DNA of 6,730 bases from Clostridiaceae bacterium. Its GTDB lineage: Bacteria > Bacillota > Clostridia > Oscillospirales > Acutalibacteraceae. The position numbers and the translations under genes are program-made. Location: the NCBI GenBank assembly GCA_016295355.1, contig JAEDLK010000049.1:1-6730 (forward strand), written 5' to 3'. The notes beneath the pieces were generated by a model. That model did not search any database, was not told where the DNA came from, and saw only the letters and a list, made by a program, of their open reading frames with translations. Positions 4,318-6,730 of the stretch are shown here, piece after piece. Position 1 is the stretch's first letter; every line of letters starts with the position of its first letter.

Positions 4318-6171
4318 TTACGGCCGGCTCTTTTGAATGTGCAAGGCACGCAGAGCGTTGAGTATGGCCAGGAAGGACACACCCACATCTGCAAACACCG
4401 CCGACCACATGGAGGCAAGACCGACCGAACCCAAGGCTAAGAACAACACCTTGACACAGAGCGCTAACACAATGTTTTCAGTCACAATGCGTTTGGTACG
4501 ACGAGCCACACGGATGGCGTCGGCGATTTTTAACGGATTGTCATCGGTCAGCACCACATCGGCGGCCTCGATGGCGGCGTCACTGCCCAAGGCGCCCATG
4601 GCCAGCCCGACATCGGCACATTTCAGCACCGGAGCATCGTTGATTCCGTCTCCCACAAAGGCCAGTTGACGGTGACGAGCTGTGTTGCCGGACAACCGCT
4701 TGGTTTGCTCCACCTTATCGGTTGGTAACAATTCGGCGTGACATTCGTCTATGCCGATGGTCGCAGCCACTCTTTGTGCCACCGCCTGACGGTCGCCGGT
4801 CAGCATGACGGTCTTTTTGATTCCCAAAGCCTTTAACGCTTTAATGGCAGGTGCCGATTGCGGCTTGATTTCATCGGCAATTTCAATATGACCGGCATAC
4901 CGGCCGTCTACCGCTACATGAACCAAGGTGCCGTCATGCTCGCAGGAAGGAACCGTAACGCCTAATTGCTTCATAAGAGCGAGATTGCCGGTGTAGACGG
5001 TTTTGCCGTCCACAACCGCCTTAATACCGTGCCCGGTCAGGTTTTCTACCTTGCCGATACGGGATTTGTCAATCGTTTTTTTATAGGCATTACGCAACGA
5101 CTGCGAAATGGGGTGGTCTGAATAGTTCCCGGCCAAGGCCGCCAGCTCCAATAATTCATTCTCAGCTATCAGTTCGGGATGAATGAGCGTTACCTTAAAA
5201 TTGCCCTTGGTCAGGGTGCCGGTCTTGTCAAACACAACGGTATCGACCTTGGCAAGGGATTCTAAATAATGAGAGCCTTTGACAAGCACGCCCAGTCTTG
5301 AAGCGCCGCCGATACCGCCGAAAAAGCTTAACGGTACCGAAATGACCAAGGCGCAGGGACAGGAAATTACCAAGAAAATCAGCGAACGGCGTAACCAATC
5401 AAGCCAGTCGCCGGTCATAAGCGACGGAATTACGGTCAATAAAACGGCCAAAACCACTACCGTCGGCGTGTAAACCTTGGCAAAACGGGTGATGAATTTC
5501 TCGCTTTTTGCCTTGCCGGTGTCGGCCTGCTCTACCAATCGTAGGATTTTTGCCACGGTTGATTCACCGTAGGCGGCAGTGGTGCAAATCCGCAGAAGGC
5601 CTGATAAATTGATACAGCCGCCCATCACGCTGTCGCCCTCTTTGACCTCCTTGGGCAAACTCTCACCGGTCAAAGCCATTGTGTTCAGCGTAGAAGCGCC
5701 CTCTATAATCAGTCCGTCCAACGGAATTTTTTCACCCGGCTTGACCACGATCACACTGCCTACCGACACGCTTTCGGGGGCTTGACGCACAACGGTTCCG
5801 TTTTGTTCGACAAAGGCAACATCGGGACGAATATTCATTAAAGACGAAATCGACGCACGGCTTTTATCTACCGCCATGTCCTGGAACAATTCGCCCACTT
5901 GATAAAGTAACATCACGGTAACGCCCTCGTGGTATTCACCGATGGCAAAAGCGCCCAACGAGGCCAACGCCATTAGCAGGTTTTCGTCAAAAAACTTGCT
6001 GTGGAACAGATGACAGACAGCCTCCCATAAAACATCGCTGCCGATGAGCAAATAGGCCGCGATGCATAAAACAAACGATGGCCAGCCGCCACACATCGGA
6101 AGAAAGGATGCGCCAAGCACCACCAACGAGCCGATAATGCGCAGTAACATACTTTTTTGCTGTTTTTCCAT
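4318..6171 (-). CDS. cadA: P1B-2 type Zn/Cd/Pb-exporting ATPase (CadA/ZntA family)
   Basis: This 617-residue membrane pump couples ATP hydrolysis to export of divalent soft metals. From the start at 6171: hydrophobic helices in the first 95 residues (four), the actuator TGES at 168-171, CPC at 271-273 in the metal-binding helix, the phosphorylated D315 in DKTGT, HP at 353-354, MLTGD at 456-460, GDGINDAP at 507-514, and two C-terminal helices. K574 and D595 are 21 residues apart, the same spacing as the metal-site Lys and Asp of ZntA, which with CPC indicates the Zn/Cd/Pb class. No N-terminal GMTCxxC domain exists, so it is about 100 residues shorter than CadA of plasmid pI258. ATG 6171 is preferred over 6186 because AGGGAG lies just upstream. 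The gene directly follows its repressor. Zn versus Cd preference is not determinable. Confidence 0.95.
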   Translation of the reverse strand: MEKQQKSMLLRIIGSLVVLGASFLPMCGGWPSFVLCIAAYLLIGSDVLWEAVCHLFHSKFFDENLLMALASLGAFAIGEYHEGVTVMLLYQVGELFQDMAVDKSRASISSLMNIRPDVAFVEQNGTVVRQAPESVSVGSVIVVKPGEKIPLDGLIIEGASTLNTMALTGESLPKEVKEGDSVMGGCINLSGLLRICTTAAYGESTVAKILRLVEQADTGKAKSEKFITRFAKVYTPTVVVLAVLLTVIPSLMTGDWLDWLRRSLIFLVISCPCALVISVPLSFFGGIGGASRLGVLVKGSHYLESLAKVDTVVFDKTGTLTKGNFKVTLIHPELIAENELLELAALAGNYSDHPISQSLRNAYKKTIDKSRIGKVENLTGHGIKAVVDGKTVYTGNLALMKQLGVTVPSCEHDGTLVHVAVDGRYAGHIEIADEIKPQSAPAIKALKALGIKKTVMLTGDRQAVAQRVAATIGIDECHAELLPTDKVEQTKRLSGNTARHRQLAFVGDGINDAPVLKCADVGLAMGALGSDAAIEAADVVLTDDNPLKIADAIRVARRTKRIVTENIVLALCVKVLFLALGSVGLASMWSAVFADVGVSFLAILNALRALHIQKSRP

Positions 6172-6182
6172 GATGCTCTCCC

Positions 6183-6539
6183 TCATTCTTGAACATGAAT
6201 CATGCCGGCTTCTAAAATCTTACGAACATGGTCGTCGGCCAAGGAATAATACACGGTTTTGCCATCTCGACGGCAGCGTACAAAGCCATTTTCACGCAAG
6301 GTGGCCAACTGATGTGATACCGCCGATTTGGTCATGCTTAACACATTGGCAAGATCGCAAACACATAGTTCTCCACCTGCCAAGGCCACCAATATTGTGA
6401 ACCGTGTTCGGTCGCCTATCACTTTGAAAAAGGTTGCGGATTTCACTAATACGGCATCCTTTGGAAGGTTTTGGAGCGCCTTTTGAACCGACTCTTTATG
6501 AATCACGGTGCAGTCGCAGATATACTCGTTTTTCGGCAT
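6183..6539 (-). CDS. cadC: CadC-like ArsR/SmtB metal-sensing repressor
   Basis: This 118-residue winged-helix repressor should leave its operators when it binds Zn, Cd or Pb. The alpha-3 metal motif ELCVCDLA (57-64) supplies C59 and C61. The N-terminal CDC (C8, C10) can complete a CadC-type alpha-3N thiolate site. The alpha-5 site also seems intact: D102 and H104 in ADDH, and H115 and E118 eleven and fourteen residues after H104, matching the CadC spacing of H103, H114 and E117. The recognition helix is in the region SMTKSAVSHQL (68-78). The start is supported by AAAGGAG (6548-6554) eight bases upstream. Its TGA lies within an ATGA whose ATG is the alternative in-frame start of cadA, so the two genes form one operon. 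The CxC spacing differs from the CxxxC of pI258 CadC. Confidence 0.94.
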   Translation of the reverse strand: MPKNEYICDCTVIHKESVQKALQNLPKDAVLVKSATFFKVIGDRTRFTILVALAGGELCVCDLANVLSMTKSAVSHQLATLRENGFVRCRRDGKTVYYSLADDHVRKILEAGMIHVQE

Positions 6540-6557
6540 GATGATGACTCCTTTCGG

Positions 6558-6573
6558 TTGAATAATTTTTCAA
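6558..6573 (-). promoter_or_regulatory. CadC operator 2 (leader)
   Basis: TTGAATAATTTTTCAA is an imperfect palindrome identical in 13 of 16 bases to the operator in the promoter spacer (6591-6606). It lies just downstream of the expected transcription start, roughly at +6 to +21, and ends four bases before the ribosome binding site. TTGAA...TTCAA arms are typical of ArsR/SmtB operators. Binding by the adjacent repressor is inferred. Confidence 0.7.
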
Positions 6574-6584
6574 TTGTCCATTAT

Positions 6585-6613
6585 ATTATATTGAATGTTT
6601 ATTCAACTGTCAA
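6585..6613 (-). promoter_or_regulatory. Strong sigma-A promoter of the cadC-cadA operon
   Basis: On the minus strand, TTGACA (6613-6608) and TATAAT (6590-6585) are both perfect consensus boxes with an ideal 17-base spacer. The expected start is near 6578. Such a strong promoter needs efficient repression, consistent with the palindrome that occupies nearly the whole spacer. Confidence 0.92.
6591..6606 (-). promoter_or_regulatory. CadC operator 1 (promoter spacer)
   Basis: TTGAAT-GTTT-ATTCAA is a perfect 6+6 inverted repeat lying between the -35 and -10 boxes. It has the TGAA-N6-TTCA core of ArsR/SmtB-family operators. Occupation here would block RNA polymerase, and metal binding by CadC would release it. 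Confidence 0.88.
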
Positions 6614-6687
6614 GCGCTTTTAAGCGATTCGGCGCAGAAAAAGGCGAAAAGATCACGCCCCGCCAAACGGAGGCCACTTCTTTTCGA
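6610..6687 (+). repeat. Diverged, inverted relative of the left-edge 78-bp repeat
   Basis: TCAAGCGCTT (6610-6619) and CACGCCCCGCC (6654-6664) also occur, in the same order, on the minus strand of the 1-156 array. After a shared TCGGC, both copies have exactly 31 bases to the end of CACGCCCCGCC, with scattered substitutions. The right copy has about ten extra bases (6620-6629) after TCAAGCGCTT. It folds as CGAAAAGA (6643-6650) with TCTTTTCG (6681-6688), a four-by-four internal loop, then GCCCCG with CGG-A-GGC around CCAAA. The array hairpin has a similar plan, with a CCTAA loop on that strand. No gene is seen from 6614 to the window end. Confidence 0.65.
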
Positions 6688-6730
6688 TAGAACAGTATGC
6701 ACAAAAGCAAAATAGAACCTATTTCCGCCG

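Noticed and set aside
4337..5785. Plus-strand open frames of 64-110 codons opposite cadA
   Set aside because: They are shadows of the ATPase codon pattern with no ribosome binding sites or recognisable motifs.
6172..6186. Upstream cadA start at 6186 within the ATGA overlap
   Set aside because: It is possible by coupling, but it has no ribosome binding site, while AGGGAG is well placed for the ATG at 6171.

Overview
The window looks like chromosomal DNA from a spore-forming Firmicute of the class Clostridia, probably in or near the Oscillospiraceae/Ruminococcaceae. The reasons are a clear SpoIIID, AGGAGG-type ribosome binding sites, TATACT/TATAAT promoters of the sigma-A type, a DUF4358 lipoprotein, a DegV-family protein and roughly balanced base composition. 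The taxon is an inference from gene content. No rRNA, tRNA, CRISPR array, insertion sequence or phage gene was seen.

Layout from left to right. (1) 1-170 is a 78-bp tandem repeat, two full copies plus a stub, cut by the window edge. (2) degV-family gene (minus, 191-1084), then a 306-bp divergent intergenic region packed with inverted repeats, then spoIIID (plus, 1391-1645) with a candidate sigma-E promoter. (3) spoIIID converges on a YfcE/YsnB-type phosphodiesterase gene (minus, 1715-2191), and the two share a bidirectional terminator. (4) Diverging from the phosphodiesterase is a tight cluster of three small genes of unknown function (plus, 2251-3113). (5) 3114-3715 has no convincing gene. 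It holds an AT-rich stretch with several short repeated motifs, then an extended -10 promoter containing a palindrome. (6) A DUF4358 lipoprotein gene (plus, 3716-4216) ends at a strong terminator. (7) On the minus strand lies a compact metal-resistance operon: a CadC-like ArsR/SmtB repressor (6183-6539) overlapping a P1B-2 Zn/Cd/Pb ATPase (4318-6171), driven by a TTGACA-N17-TATAAT promoter with two matching 16-bp palindromes. (8) 6610-6730 carries a diverged, oppositely oriented relative of the left-edge repeat.

How the genes work together: the clearest unit is cadC-cadA, in which the repressor should sense Zn/Cd/Pb and release its own operators to express the exporter. The ATPase has no N-terminal heavy-metal-binding domain, while the repressor keeps residues matching both known CadC metal sites. 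The other genes appear to be independent units. The main unexplained signals are the dispersed hairpin repeat at both window ends, the row of inverted repeats upstream of degV, the three-gene small-protein cluster, and the repeated motifs in 3200-3410.
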